DNA from: Steroidobacteraceae bacterium
Lineage (GTDB): Bacteria; Pseudomonadota; Gammaproteobacteria; Steroidobacterales; Steroidobacteraceae
Direction: 5' to 3'
Assembly (NCBI GenBank): GCA_025458865.1
Contig: JALORP010000005.1
Coordinates: forward strand, 1 to 64,000
DNA: 64,000 nt
Shown: positions 1 through 9,577 of the stretch, piece after piece
Layout: each line of letters begins with the position of its first letter
How positions within the stretch are numbered: position 1 is the stretch's first letter
Translations under genes and position numbers: made by a program
Notes under the pieces: generated by a model
The model's input: the letters and a program-made list of their open reading frames with translations, nothing else
What the model was told of the DNA's origin: nothing
Databases searched by the model: none

Positions 1-179
1 TCGTGCACGGCGTCGTCGATGAAGCCGCAGGTGTTGACGACCACGAGGTCGGCGGCGTCGTAGCTGGGCACGACGTCGTAACCCTCGGCCCGCAGCTGGG
101 TGAGGATGCGCTCGGAGTCGACGAGGGCCTTGGGGCAGCCGAGGCTGACGAAGCCGACCTTGGGGTTCGCGCGGGACAT
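1..179 (-). CDS. rimO: RimO N-terminus, ribosomal protein S12 methylthiotransferase (partial)
   Basis: The first 59 codons of a minus-strand gene that runs off the left edge. The N-terminus reads [20 protein letters not shown] and contains NTCGF, the start of the methylthiotransferase domain. Cys15 and Cys51 are two of the three cysteines expected to hold the auxiliary Fe-S cluster. RimO is a radical-SAM enzyme that adds a methylthio group to an aspartate of ribosomal protein S12. The radical-SAM and TRAM domains lie outside the window. RimO and MiaB share this fold; the [12 protein letters not shown] form is typical of RimO. Divergent from the FmdB-like gene. Confidence 0.9.
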   Translation of the reverse strand, partial: MSRANPKVGFVSLGCPKALVDSERILTQLRAEGYDVVPSYDAADLVVVNTCGFIDDAVH

Positions 180-329
180 GGGTGGGAGCTGGCGGAAACG
201 GGCCGCTATGGTACCGGAAGCGGGCCCGGCCCCGCGTCGTGGGGCATTGCAGGCGGGCCGGGCCGAGACGGCCATTGCGGCAGGGTCTCGCGATCGCCGT
301 CGCCCCTGAGCACGGCGGCCCGGGTGCGC

Positions 330-335
330 TAGAAT
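330..335 (+). promoter_or_regulatory. -10 box TAGAAT six nt before the FmdB-like ATG
   Basis: TAGAAT is followed by cccgcc and then the ATG at 342. With a normal discriminator, transcription would begin at the A of the start codon, giving a leaderless message. No Shine-Dalgarno sequence is visible and the -35 region is weak. Inferred from sequence only. Confidence 0.4.
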
Positions 336-341
336 CCCGCC

Positions 342-596
342 ATGCCGACCTATGACTACCTCTGCGAGGCGAACGGCCGCGTGATCGAGGTCTCGCACAG
401 GATGAGCGAGTCGCTCTCGACCTGGGGCGAGGTTTGCGCCCGCGCCGGCATCGACGCCGCGGGCACGTCCGCGAAGACGCCGGTGCGGCGCCTGATCAGC
501 GGCGGGGCCGTGGTCTCAAGCGGAAACCTCGGCAGCACGGAGCGGCCCTGCGACTACGGCACGCCCTGCGGCAGCTGCGCCTGCAGCCCGGAGTAG
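342..596 (+). CDS. FmdB-like zinc-ribbon protein with altered cysteine pairs
   Basis: An 84-residue protein beginning [12 protein letters not shown], the usual opening of the FmdB family of small putative regulatory proteins. A typical FmdB zinc ribbon has CxxC near residue 8; here Cys8 remains but its partner is Asn11. Other cysteines are at 32, 70, 76, 79 and 81, ending in CGSCAC. Zinc binding, if kept, must use a different set of ligands. It lies 37 bp upstream of dapF on the same strand, and the preceding -10-like box suggests a leaderless transcript. Molecular role unknown. Confidence 0.75.
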   Translation: MPTYDYLCEANGRVIEVSHRMSESLSTWGEVCARAGIDAAGTSAKTPVRRLISGGAVVSSGNLGSTERPCDYGTPCGSCACSPE

Positions 597-633
597 GTCC
601 CTGAGCGATTCCGCCACCCCCCGCCCGGCGCAG

Positions 634-1455
634 GTGCATTTCACCAAGATGCACGGGCTGGGCAACGACTTCATCGTCTTCGACGCCCCGCCCGGCGGCG
701 CGCCTGACGCGGCCACGCTGCGCCGCCTGGCGGACCGCCACACCGGCATCGGCTTCGACCAGGCGCTGATGCTCGAGCCGCCGCACCGCGAGGGCACGGC
801 GGTTTATTACCGTATCTTCAATGCCGACGGCGACGAGGTCGAGCAGTGCGGCAACGGCGCGCGCTGCATCGCCCGCTTCGTCAACGCCCGACTGCGTCAC
901 GGTCCCGGGATCCTCGTGATGGACAGCCCGGGCGGGCTGGTGCGCGCCAGGGTGCGCGAGGACGGGCAGGTGTCGGTCGCCATGGGCGTGCCGAACTTCG
1001 ACCCCGCCGCCCTGCCCTTCGAGGCGAGCGGCGAGGCGAGCGTCTACCCGCTCACGGTCGGCGAGACCATCGTGGACATCGGCGCGGTGTCCATCGGCAA
1101 CCCGCACGCGGTGATCCGCGTGCCCTCCGTGGCCGATGCCCCGGTGGACCGCCTTGGCCCGGCCATCGAGCACCACCCGCGGTTTCCCCGGCGCACCAAC
1201 GTCGGGTTCATGGAGGTGGTCGCGCGTGACCACGTCCGCCTGCGCGTGCACGAGCGCGGCGCGGGCGAGACGCGCGCCTGCGGCACGGGCGCCTGCGGTG
1301 CCGTTGCGGTGGGCCGGCGTCACGGCCTGCTCGACGAGACGGTGCAGGTGGACCTCCCGGGCGGGCGGCTCACGGTACAGTGGAAGGGCCCGAGCGAAGC
1401 CATCTGGCTCACGGGCCCGGCCGAAACAGCCTTTGAAGGAACGGTGAACCTATGA
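634..1455 (+). CDS. dapF: Diaminopimelate epimerase
   Basis: A 273-residue DapF, which converts LL- to meso-diaminopimelate for lysine and peptidoglycan synthesis in the cytosol. The two catalytic cysteines are visible: Cys72 in EQCGNGARC and Cys216 in ACGTGACG. The N-terminal MHGLGNDFIV motif is canonical. The start is a GTG at 634; the frame stays open a short way upstream without a better start. Its stop overlaps the DUF484 start as ATGA, so the two are translationally coupled. The dapF-DUF484-xerC order is typical of gammaproteobacteria. Confidence 0.96.
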   Translation: MHFTKMHGLGNDFIVFDAPPGGAPDAATLRRLADRHTGIGFDQALMLEPPHREGTAVYYRIFNADGDEVEQCGNGARCIARFVNARLRHGPGILVMDSPGGLVRARVREDGQVSVAMGVPNFDPAALPFEASGEASVYPLTVGETIVDIGAVSIGNPHAVIRVPSVADAPVDRLGPAIEHHPRFPRRTNVGFMEVVARDHVRLRVHERGAGETRACGTGACGAVAVGRRHGLLDETVQVDLPGGRLTVQWKGPSEAIWLTGPAETAFEGTVNL

Positions 1456-2156
1456 CCAAGCCCGCAACCCAGGGCGCCGGCATCGCGGCCCTCAACGACG
1501 CCACGGTGGCGGAATACCTCGAGGCGGTGCCGGACTTCTTCGAGAAGCACCCGCAGCTCGTCCAGCGGCTGCGCCTCGCCGACACGCGCGGCAGCGGCAC
1601 GGTCTCGCTGATCGAGCGGCAGGTGGAGCTGCTGCGCGATCGAAACCGAAAGCTGGAGCAGCGCCTCGTCGAGTTCGTGGAGAACGGCCGCGCGAACGAC
1701 GAGCTGGCCGAGAAGATCCACCGCCTGTGCGTGCGGCTCGTGCATGCGCGCGGGCTGGCGAAGGTGGCGGACGCGCTCGAGGCATCGCTGCGCGAGGACT
1801 TCGACGTGCAGCGCTCCGTGCTGGTGCTGTTCCGCAAGGACGAGTCGCTGGCCGCGGCCGACTCCGCCTTCGTGCGCATCGCGGAGCGCGACTCGGCGCC
1901 GGTGCGCGGCTTCGAGGCGCTTTTCACCTCCGGCAAGCCGCGCTGCGGGCAGGTGCGCGACTCGCAGCGCGAGTGGCTGTTCGGCGACGGCGCCGTCGCC
2001 GTGGCCTCCGTGGCGCTCGTTCCCATCGGCCCGGGCGGCAGCCACGGCCTGATGGCCCTCGGCGCGAGCGACGTGCATCGCTTCAACCCGACCATGAGCA
2101 CGGATTTCCTCGCGCGGATCGGCGAACTCATCGCCGCGGCGCTCTCGGCGGGGTGA
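1452..2156 (+). CDS. DUF484 family protein
   Basis: A 234-residue DUF484 protein, conserved between dapF and xerC in gammaproteobacteria, with no established biochemical role. The N-terminal segment (VAEYLEAVPDFFEKHP) is the family signature. A predicted coiled coil follows around residues 50-80 (ERQVELLRDRNRKLEQRLVE), then a GAF-like C-terminal half. Its stop codon overlaps the first xerC ATG at 2156. Family membership is clear; function is not. Confidence 0.9.
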   Translation: MTKPATQGAGIAALNDATVAEYLEAVPDFFEKHPQLVQRLRLADTRGSGTVSLIERQVELLRDRNRKLEQRLVEFVENGRANDELAEKIHRLCVRLVHARGLAKVADALEASLREDFDVQRSVLVLFRKDESLAAADSAFVRIAERDSAPVRGFEALFTSGKPRCGQVRDSQREWLFGDGAVAVASVALVPIGPGGSHGLMALGASDVHRFNPTMSTDFLARIGELIAAALSAG

Positions 2157-2994
2157 TGGACGCCGCGGCGGCGGCCTGGGTCGAGCGCTACCTCGCCCAC
2201 CTGCGCGCCGAGCGCCGGCTCTCGCCGCATGGCCGCGCCTCGACAGCCACCACGTGCGCAGCTTCGCGGCGAGCCAGCATCGCGGCGGCCTGTCGCCGAA
2301 GAGCATCCAGCGCCAGCTCTCGGCGCTTCGCGGTTTTTTCGCGTTCCTCATCCGCGAAGGCGTGCTGGGCGCGAACCCCGCCGCCGAGATCCGCGCGCCG
2401 AAGGCCGCGAAGCGCCTGCCGGAGACGATCGACGCGGACCAGATGGCGCGCCTGCTTGCGCCGCCGGTTGACGAGCCGCTGGCCCGCCGCGACCACGCGA
2501 TGATGGAGCTCTTCTACAGCTCGGGCCTTCGCCTCGCCGAGCTGGTGGGGCTCGACCTGATGGACCTCGACCTGGAGGACCGCACCGTGCGCGTGCTCGG
2601 CAAGGGCGCGAAGACCCGGATCGTGCCCGTCGGGCGCCACGCCATCGCGGCGCTGCGGAAGTGGCTGTCCGATCGCGCCGGCATCGCAAGGCCCGGGGAG
2701 ACGGCGGTGTTCGTGGGCGCCACCGGCCGGCGCCTCGGCGCGCGCGCCATCCAGCTTCGCCTCGCCGAGGCAGCGCGCCGGCAGGGGCTCAACCTGCGGG
2801 TCCACCCGCACCTGTTCCGCCACTCCTTCGCCACCCACCTGCTGGAGTCGTCCGGCGACCTGCGCGGGGTGCAGGAACTTCTCGGCCACGCGGACATCAG
2901 TACCACGCAGGTGTACACGCACCTTGACTTCCAGCACCTGGCCCGCATCTACGACCAGGCGCATCCCCGCGCCCGCCGGCGCAAGCAGGACTGA
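2156..2994 (+). pseudogene. xerC: xerC, tyrosine recombinase, frameshifted by an apparent ~70-bp deletion
   Basis: XerC acts with XerD at dif to resolve chromosome dimers. The correct N-terminus (WVERYLAHLRAERRLSPH) is read from ATG 2156 up to base 2230. Homology then continues only in the +2 frame, as WPRLDSHHVRSFAASQHRGG, from about 2230. Compared with E. coli XerC, about 23 codons between LSP and the W are missing, and the loss is 3n+1 bases. The catalytic domain (about 2400-2994) is intact, with [24 protein letters not shown] and [17 protein letters not shown] carrying the R-K-HxxR-H-Y residues. A shorter frame from GTG 2254 (246 aa) lacks much of the core-binding domain. This is either a real lesion or an assembly or sequencing deletion. 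hslV begins 1 bp after the stop. Confidence 0.8.
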
Positions 2995-2995
2995 C

Positions 2996-3547
<552 letters not shown>

Positions 3548-3577
3548 GCGGCCGCGCGTCCGCCCCTGGATTCCCGC

Positions 3578-4909
3578 ATGTCCACCATGACTCCCCGCGA
3601 GATCGTCGAGGAACTCGACAAGCACATCGTCGGCCAGGCGGCCGCCAAGCGCGCCGTCGCAGTCGCGCTCCGCAACCGCTGGCGCCGCATGCAGGTCGCC
3701 GAGCCGCTCCGGCAGGAGATCACCCCGAAGAACATCCTGATGATCGGCCCGACGGGTGTCGGCAAGACCGAGATCGCGCGACGCCTCGCGCGGCTGGCGC
3801 GCGCGCCGTTCATCAAGGTCGAGGCGACCAAGTTCACCGAGGTCGGCTACGTCGGACGCGAGGTGGACTCGATCGTGAAGGACCTCGTCGACGTAGCGGT
3901 GAAACTCACCCGCGAGGCGGAGATGGCGAAGGTGCGCCACCGGGCCGAGGACGCCGCCGAGGATCGCATCCTCGACGCGCTCCTGCCGCGGCCGCAGCCG
4001 GTCGGCTTCCAGCCGGCCGAGCCGCCACGGGACGTGGAGACGCGGCAGAAATTCCGCAAGATGCTGCGCGAGGGCGCGCTCGACGACCGCGACATCGAGG
4101 TCGAGGTCCGCGCGCTGCCGGGCTCCATGGAAATCATGGGCCCGCCCGGCATGGAGGAGATGACCCAGCAGCTGCAGCAGATGTTCCAGAACATCGGCGG
4201 CGGGCGCACGCGCCCGCGCAAGATGAAGATCCGCGAGGCCCGCAAGGCGCTGGCCGACGAGGAGGCCGCGCGAATGGTCAACGAGGAGGAGCTGCGCGCG
4301 CGGGCGGTGGCGAACGCCGAGCAGAACGGCATCGTCTTCCTGGACGAGGTCGACAAGATCTGCCGCCGCGGCGAGACCGTGGGCGCGGACGTGTCGCGCG
4401 AGGGCGTGCAGCGCGACCTGCTGCCGCTCGTCGAGGGCTGCACCGTCAACACCAAGTACGGCATGGTGAAGACGGACCACATCCTGTTCATCGCCTCCGG
4501 GGCCTTCCACATGTCGAAGCCCTCGGACCTGATCCCCGAGTTGCAGGGGCGCTTCCCCATCCGGGTGGAGCTCGGCTCGCTGGGCGTAGGGGATTTCGAG
4601 CGCATCCTCGCCGAGCCGGACGCCTCGCTCACCGCCCAGTACGCCGCGCTGCTGGCGACCGAGGGCGTCACCGTGGAATACACGCAGGGTGGCATCCGGC
4701 GCCTCGCCGAGATCGCCTTCGCAGTGAACGAGCGCACCGAAAACATCGGCGCGCGCCGCCTGCACACCGTGATGGAGCGCCTGCTGGAGCCGGTGTCCTT
4801 CGAGGCCGCCGACAAGGGCGGCACCACGGTCACCGTCGACGAGGGCTTCGTGGACCGCAACCTCGGCGAGCTGGTGAAGGACGAGGACCTGTCCCGCTAC
4901 ATCCTCTAG
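3578..4909 (+). CDS. hslU: ATP-dependent protease ATPase subunit HslU
   Basis: A 443-residue AAA+ unfoldase that feeds substrates to HslV. The Walker A motif GPTGVGKT is at residues 57-64 and the Walker B is [10 protein letters not shown]. The long inserted I domain lies between them (about residues 105-240), and the C-terminal tail ends DLSRYIL, the part that docks into HslV. ATG 3587 is an alternative start three codons in. Last gene of the plus-strand run; the convergent CoA-transferase overlaps its end by four bases. Confidence 0.97.
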   Translation: MSTMTPREIVEELDKHIVGQAAAKRAVAVALRNRWRRMQVAEPLRQEITPKNILMIGPTGVGKTEIARRLARLARAPFIKVEATKFTEVGYVGREVDSIVKDLVDVAVKLTREAEMAKVRHRAEDAAEDRILDALLPRPQPVGFQPAEPPRDVETRQKFRKMLREGALDDRDIEVEVRALPGSMEIMGPPGMEEMTQQLQQMFQNIGGGRTRPRKMKIREARKALADEEAARMVNEEELRARAVANAEQNGIVFLDEVDKICRRGETVGADVSREGVQRDLLPLVEGCTVNTKYGMVKTDHILFIASGAFHMSKPSDLIPELQGRFPIRVELGSLGVGDFERILAEPDASLTAQYAALLATEGVTVEYTQGGIRRLAEIAFAVNERTENIGARRLHTVMERLLEPVSFEAADKGGTTVTVDEGFVDRNLGELVKDEDLSRYIL

Positions 4910-6093
4910 GCCACGGCGTTCGCGGCGCGCAGCGCGGCGATGTCGCCAGGCTCGAGGCCGAGCGTGGCGAGAACCTCGTTGGTGTGCTCGCCGATCCTCG
5001 CGAGTTGGCCGCCCTGGGTCGGCCGGCGCGCATCCATCTCGAGCGGCAGGATCGGCAGCTTCGTCTCCTTGCCATTCGCAAGGGTCACCGGACCCAGGCC
5101 GCCGCTCGCCGCGAGGTGCGGGTCGTCGAACATCTCCTCGGGCTTGCCGATGGGCGCGAACGGCAGGCCGGTCTTCTCCAGCCTCGCGACGAGCTCCGCC
5201 TTGCTGAATCCCCTGAAGAGCTCACGAACCTCAGGCAGCAGCTTCTCGCGCGCCAGCACGCGCTGCGAGTTGGTCTTGTACTTCGGGTCGGCGCCGAGCT
5301 CCGCCAGGTCGAAGGCCTTGCAGAACTTCTCCCATAGCCCGTCCGACACCACGCCGACGAACACCTGCTCGCCGTCCTTAGTCTCGAAGACGTCGTAGAT
5401 CGCCCAGGCGGAGATGCGCACGGGCATGGGCTGCGCGGCCTTGCCGGTCACCGCCATCTGCGCCATGTGCTGGCCGACCAGGTACACCACCGTTTCGAAC
5501 AGCGAGCTCGCCACCTTCTGGCCCTTTCCGGTGCGGTGGCGCTCCTCGAGCGCCGCGAGGATGCCGATCGCGCCGAACATGCCGCCGGTGACATCCACGA
5601 CCGACGTGCCCGCGCGCAGCGGCCGGCCCGGCGGGCCCGTCATGTAGGCGAGCCCGCCCATCATCTGCACCACCTCGTCGAGCGCCGTGCGGTGCTCGTA
5701 CGGCCCGCTCAGGAAGCCCTTCTCAGAGCAGTAGATGAGCCGCGGGTTCAGCGGCGCGAGGTCCTCGTAACCGAGGCCGAGCTTCTGCATCGCGCCCGTG
5801 CGGAAGTTCTCGACCACGACGTCCGCGCTCGATGCCAGCCGGCGCGCGATCTCGAGCCCGCGCGGGTGCTTCAGGTCGAGACACAGGCTCTTCTTGTTCC
5901 GGTTGTACATGGGGAAGTAGCCGGCGCCGGAGCCGAGCAGCTCGCGGGTCGCGTCGCCGCCGATCGGCTCGACCTTGATGACCTCGGCGCCGAGCTCGAC
6001 GAGGATGGCGCCGACGGCCGGCCCCATCACCATGTGCGTGAACTCGACGACGCGGATGCCGGCGAGCGGCAGGGGCTTGCTCGTGTCCGTCAT
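4906..6093 (-). CDS. CaiB/BaiF (family III) CoA-transferase
   Basis: A 395-residue family III CoA-transferase. These enzymes move CoA between carboxylic acids through an aspartyl-CoA intermediate; Asp167 in SVVDVTGGM aligns with Asp169 of formyl-CoA transferase. Other family blocks are GAEVIKVE and [13 protein letters not shown]. It is the last gene of leuC-leuD-lyase-transferase, overlapping the lyase stop by 4 bp, so it probably activates the acid that the lyase cleaves. Candidates by context are citramalate or 3-hydroxy-3-methylglutarate; the human HMG/glutarate CoA-transferase belongs to the same family. The substrate cannot be read from sequence. Confidence 0.88.
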   Translation of the reverse strand: MTDTSKPLPLAGIRVVEFTHMVMGPAVGAILVELGAEVIKVEPIGGDATRELLGSGAGYFPMYNRNKKSLCLDLKHPRGLEIARRLASSADVVVENFRTGAMQKLGLGYEDLAPLNPRLIYCSEKGFLSGPYEHRTALDEVVQMMGGLAYMTGPPGRPLRAGTSVVDVTGGMFGAIGILAALEERHRTGKGQKVASSLFETVVYLVGQHMAQMAVTGKAAQPMPVRISAWAIYDVFETKDGEQVFVGVVSDGLWEKFCKAFDLAELGADPKYKTNSQRVLAREKLLPEVRELFRGFSKAELVARLEKTGLPFAPIGKPEEMFDDPHLAASGGLGPVTLANGKETKLPILPLEMDARRPTQGGQLARIGEHTNEVLATLGLEPGDIAALRAANAVA

Positions 6094-7037
6094 GCGAAGT
6101 TCGCCTCCCGCGTGGCCGGCACGAAGCCGAGCGGCAGCCCGGCCTCGGGGGTGAACCCGTACAGCGCCTCGCCGGGCAGCGCCTCCGCGAGGATGCGCCG
6201 AACCTCGATCAGTCTCGGCAGGTCGATGCCGGTGCGAAGACCCATCGCCTCGAGCATGAACACGAGGTCCTCGGTCACGATGTTGCCGGAGGCACCGGGC
6301 GCGAATGGACAGCCGCCGAGACCGCCGAGCGAGCTGTCGAAGGTCGTGATGCCGACCTCGAGGCCGGCCATCACGTTGGCGAGGCCGAGCCCGCGCGTGT
6401 TGTGCAGGTGCAGGCCGGACAGCGCGTGCTCACCCACCTCCGCGCGCACGCGGCGCACGAGGCCCTTCACCTGCGCGGGGTTGGCGTAACCGGTCGTATC
6501 GGACAGGCCCACCTCGTCGCAGCCTGCCGCCATCAGCTGCCCGGCGAGCTGCACCACCTTGTCGGCCGGCACGTCGCCCTCGAGCGTGCAGCCGAAGGCC
6601 GTGGAGAGGCCGCCCTCGAACCTCGGCCGGCGATCGGCCGGCAGGCCCTCGATTAGCGAGACGATGCCGCGCACCTCCTCGAGCACCTGCGCGTGCGTGC
6701 GCCGCAGGTTCTTGAGGCTGTGGGCTTCGGAGGCCGACAGCGGCAGCGTGATCTTGTGAGCGCCCGCGGCGACGGCCGCCTCGGCGCCTTTCAGGTTCGG
6801 CACCAGTGCCGCGACCGTGAGCCCGGGAATCGTTCGCGCGAAGGCCACGACCTCGGCGGTGTCGGCGAGCTGGGGAAGGATCTTCGCCGGCACGAAACTG
6901 CCGACCTCGATCTCGGTCACGCCGGCCGCGGCCTCGGCGGCGATCCAGGCCTTCTTGGCTTCGAGGGGCATGATGCTCCGGACGCTCTGCAGGCCGTCGC
7001 GCGGGCCGACCTCGCTGATGAGGATGTCGATGCTCAT
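6090..7037 (-). CDS. HMG-CoA lyase-like (DRE-TIM) acyl-CoA lyase
   Basis: A 315-residue lyase of the HMG-CoA lyase/citramalyl-CoA lyase group. It shows EVGPRDGLQ at residues 9-17, the metal-site motif LHLHNTRG, and the active-site loop GLGGCPFAPGASGN with its catalytic cysteine. These enzymes cleave a 3-hydroxyacyl-CoA to acetyl-CoA plus a keto acid. Downstream of LeuCD-type genes and coupled to a CoA-transferase, a citramalyl-CoA or HMG-CoA substrate is plausible. Not 2-isopropylmalate synthase, which is longer and lacks this loop. It lies 12 bp downstream of leuD. Confidence 0.88.
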   Translation of the reverse strand: MSIDILISEVGPRDGLQSVRSIMPLEAKKAWIAAEAAAGVTEIEVGSFVPAKILPQLADTAEVVAFARTIPGLTVAALVPNLKGAEAAVAAGAHKITLPLSASEAHSLKNLRRTHAQVLEEVRGIVSLIEGLPADRRPRFEGGLSTAFGCTLEGDVPADKVVQLAGQLMAAGCDEVGLSDTTGYANPAQVKGLVRRVRAEVGEHALSGLHLHNTRGLGLANVMAGLEVGITTFDSSLGGLGGCPFAPGASGNIVTEDLVFMLEAMGLRTGIDLPRLIEVRRILAEALPGEALYGFTPEAGLPLGFVPATREANFA

Positions 7038-7049
7038 GTCGGTTCCCCT

Positions 7050-7670
7050 TCAGAGATAGATCCACGGCCGCTCGGCGCGGTCGCGGGCGTGGAAGTCCTC
7101 GATCGCCGCGCGCTGCTTCAGCGTGAGGTCGATGCCGTCGAGGCCCTCCAGCAGCATCTCGCGCGCCTCGGCCTCGATGGGAAGATCGTAGGACTGCCCG
7201 TCCGGCGCGCCGACCTTCCTGGCCACGAGGTCCACGGTCAGCGGCGTCGCGGCCGGGTCGCGCTCGACCGCGGCGGCGAGCAATGCAATGGCCTGCGCGG
7301 GCAGCTTCACCGGCACGATGCCGTTCCTCACGCAGTTGCCGTAGAAGATCGGCGAGAAGGAGGGTGCGATCACCGCGCGGAAGCCGTACTCGGCGAGCGC
7401 CCACACGGCGTGCTCCCGGCTCGAGCCGCAGCCGAAGTTCTCGCCGCCGAGCAGGATGCGTGCGCCGGCGTAGCCGGGCCGATTCAGCACGAACTCCGGG
7501 TTTGGCTCGCGCCCGCCGATCTCGATGTAGCGCCAGCCCGCGAACAGGCCCTCGGCGAGGCCGGTCTTGGACACCGCCTTCATTTCCCGCGAGGGAATGA
7601 TGGCGTCGGTGTCCACGTTGGCGCGGACGAGCGGCGCGGCGACGGCGGTCAGCGTGGTGAATTTCCTCAT
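7050..7670 (-). CDS. leuD: LeuD-type isopropylmalate/methylmalate isomerase small subunit
   Basis: A 206-residue small subunit of the LeuCD hydro-lyases. It carries the swivelling-domain signature GGENFGCGSSREHA, and NVDTDAIIPSR near the N-terminus. With the large subunit encoded just upstream it forms an aconitase-like [4Fe-4S] enzyme that isomerises 2- to 3-isopropylmalate or hydrates citraconate/mesaconate-type acids. No leuA or leuB is nearby and the downstream genes are a CoA-transferase and a lyase, so a role outside leucine synthesis is possible. The symbol reflects family, not proven function. Confidence 0.85.
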   Translation of the reverse strand: MRKFTTLTAVAAPLVRANVDTDAIIPSREMKAVSKTGLAEGLFAGWRYIEIGGREPNPEFVLNRPGYAGARILLGGENFGCGSSREHAVWALAEYGFRAVIAPSFSPIFYGNCVRNGIVPVKLPAQAIALLAAAVERDPAATPLTVDLVARKVGAPDGQSYDLPIEAEAREMLLEGLDGIDLTLKQRAAIEDFHARDRAERPWIYL

Positions 7671-7674
7671 CGGC

Positions 7675-9120
7675 TCAGCCCATGAGCTCGCGCACGTCGG
7701 CGATGCGTCCGGCCACCGCGCTCGCGGCGACCGTCTCCGGGCTCGCGAGGTGCGTGCGCGTCTCCGGGCCCTGCCGGCTCTCGAAGTTGCGGTTGGTCGA
7801 GGAAATCACGCGCTCGCGCCGGCCGAAACTCTCGCCGCCGGCAAAGAAGCACATGGAACAGCCCGACTCCCGCCACTCGAAGCCGGCGCGGCGGAACACC
7901 GCATCCAGCCCCTCGGCCTCCGCCTGGCGCTTCACGCTCATGGACCCCGGCACGCAGATCGCCTTCACGCCGGCCGCTACCTCGCGCCCGTCGAGGATCG
8001 CCGCGGCGCGGCGCAGGTCCGAGATCCGGCTGTTGGTGCAGGAGCCGATGAAGGCCGCATCGATCGGCAGCCCCATGAGCGGCTGGCCCGATTCGAGGCC
8101 CATGTAGGCGAGCGCGCGCTCGAAGGCCTCGCGCGTCGTGCCGCTCGCCTCGAGCGTCGGCACCGCCGCGGTGACCGGGGCGGCATGCTGGGGGCTCGTC
8201 CCCCAGGTCACCATCGGCGCGAACTCGTCCACCTCGAGCACGAGCTCGCGGTCGAAGACCGCCTCTTCATCGCCCGCAAGGCCCCGCCAGCTGTCGAGCG
8301 CGGCCTCCCAGTCCGCGCCTCTCGGCGCGAAGCGGCGTCCCTCGAGGTAGGTAAAGGTCTTATCGTCGGGCGCGATCAGGCCCGCGACCGCCGAAAACTC
8401 GGTTGCCATGTTGCACAGCGTGAGGCGCGCCTCGATCTCGAGCGCGCGCACGGCGCTGCCGGCGAACTCCACCGCGTAGCCGTTGCCGCCGGCCGAGCCG
8501 TGCCGGCCGATCAGCGCCAGCGCAAGATCCTTGGCCGTGACGCCCCTGCCGAGCCGCCCCTCGAAGCGCACCCGCATCGTCTTTGGCCGGTTCACGCGCA
8601 GCGTGCCGGTGGCGAGCGCGTGCTCGGCCTCGGTGGAGCCGATGCCCCAGGCGAAGGCGCCCATCGCGCCCTGCGTGCAGGTGTGGCTGTCCGGGCACAC
8701 GACAGTGGCGCCGGGCAGCACGATGCCGAGCTCGGGCGAGATCACGTGCACGATCCCCTGGTCGGCGTCGCGCACGTCGAAGAGGTGAATGCCCGCGGCG
8801 CGGGCCGCCTCGCGGGTCTCGGTGATGAAGGCGCGCCCGCCGGGCATGCGGGTGTCGTCGCCGCGGCCGGGGAGGGTGTCCACGATGTGATCCATGGTGC
8901 AGAACACCCGCCGGGGGTGCAGCACGCCGCGGCCGGCGGCCGCGAGGCTCTTGAGGGCGATCGAGCCGGTGCGCTCGTGCAGGAAGATGCGGTCGATGGC
9001 CACCAGCGCCGCGCCGCCCGGCAGCTCGCGCACCACGTGCTGCGCCCAGATCTTGTCGAAGAGGCTCGCCGGCGCGGGGCGTGCTTCGCCGCCGGCACGG
9101 GCCTCGGCGGCCGTCGCCAT
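7675..9120 (-). CDS. leuC: LeuC-type isopropylmalate/methylmalate isomerase large subunit
   Basis: A 481-residue LeuC-family aconitase-like dehydratase. Iron-sulfur ligands are visible in FIGSCTNSRISDL and in ESGCSMCF, and VVCPDSHTCTQGA is the substrate-loop signature. The start at 9120 has a GAGG six bases upstream; an in-frame ATG two codons earlier is possible, and the open frame beyond that lacks support. It leads the four-gene minus operon leuC-leuD-lyase-CoA-transferase and is divergent from the DUF971 gene, so promoters must lie in 9121-9187, where TAGGAT is seen on the minus strand. Leucine synthesis and a C5 dicarboxylate route both fit. Confidence 0.87.
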   Translation of the reverse strand: MATAAEARAGGEARPAPASLFDKIWAQHVVRELPGGAALVAIDRIFLHERTGSIALKSLAAAGRGVLHPRRVFCTMDHIVDTLPGRGDDTRMPGGRAFITETREAARAAGIHLFDVRDADQGIVHVISPELGIVLPGATVVCPDSHTCTQGAMGAFAWGIGSTEAEHALATGTLRVNRPKTMRVRFEGRLGRGVTAKDLALALIGRHGSAGGNGYAVEFAGSAVRALEIEARLTLCNMATEFSAVAGLIAPDDKTFTYLEGRRFAPRGADWEAALDSWRGLAGDEEAVFDRELVLEVDEFAPMVTWGTSPQHAAPVTAAVPTLEASGTTREAFERALAYMGLESGQPLMGLPIDAAFIGSCTNSRISDLRRAAAILDGREVAAGVKAICVPGSMSVKRQAEAEGLDAVFRRAGFEWRESGCSMCFFAGGESFGRRERVISSTNRNFESRQGPETRTHLASPETVAASAVAGRIADVRELMG

Positions 9121-9187
9121 CTGCATCCTCGGGAGGTCGGGGACCCCTGATATCCTAACCGGTACCACCCCCGGATGGACCCTCGCC

Positions 9188-9577
9188 ATGACCCAGGCGC
9201 CCGGCGCCCCCACGGAAATCCGCCTCCGCCGCAAGTCGCGCGTGCTCGAGGTGAGCTTCACCGACGGCTCGCGGTTCGAGCTGCCGTTCGAGTACCTGCG
9301 CGTCTACTCGCCCTCGGCCGAGGTGCGCGGCCACGGGGGCGGCGAGGGCAGGCTGGAGCTGGCCAAGGAGAGCGTGCTGGTCACGGCCGTGGAGCCGGTC
9401 GGCAACTATGCCGTGCGGCTCGTGTTCGACGACGGGCACGGCACGGGGCTTTACAGCTGGGCGTTCCTGCACGAGCTCGGCTCGCAGTACGACGCGAAGT
9501 GGGCTCGCTATCTCGAGCGCTGCGAGCGGCTCGGGTACGAGCGCCGGCCGGTCCCGTCCAGCTCGCCGGCCCGATGA
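9188..9577 (+). CDS. DUF971 (gamma-butyrobetaine hydroxylase-like N-terminal) protein
   Basis: A 129-residue DUF971 protein: the small domain found at the N-terminus of gamma-butyrobetaine hydroxylases, here standing alone. Visible hallmarks are the opening EIRLRRKSRVLEVSFTDG, the PFEYLRVYSPSAEV block, and YAVRLVFDDGHGTGLYSW. Some stand-alone members are reported near Fe-S or ubiquinone genes; function is not settled. First of a coupled run: its stop overlaps the DUF454 start as ATGA and the run continues through ubiE. Confidence 0.85.
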   Translation: MTQAPGAPTEIRLRRKSRVLEVSFTDGSRFELPFEYLRVYSPSAEVRGHGGGEGRLELAKESVLVTAVEPVGNYAVRLVFDDGHGTGLYSWAFLHELGSQYDAKWARYLERCERLGYERRPVPSSSPAR

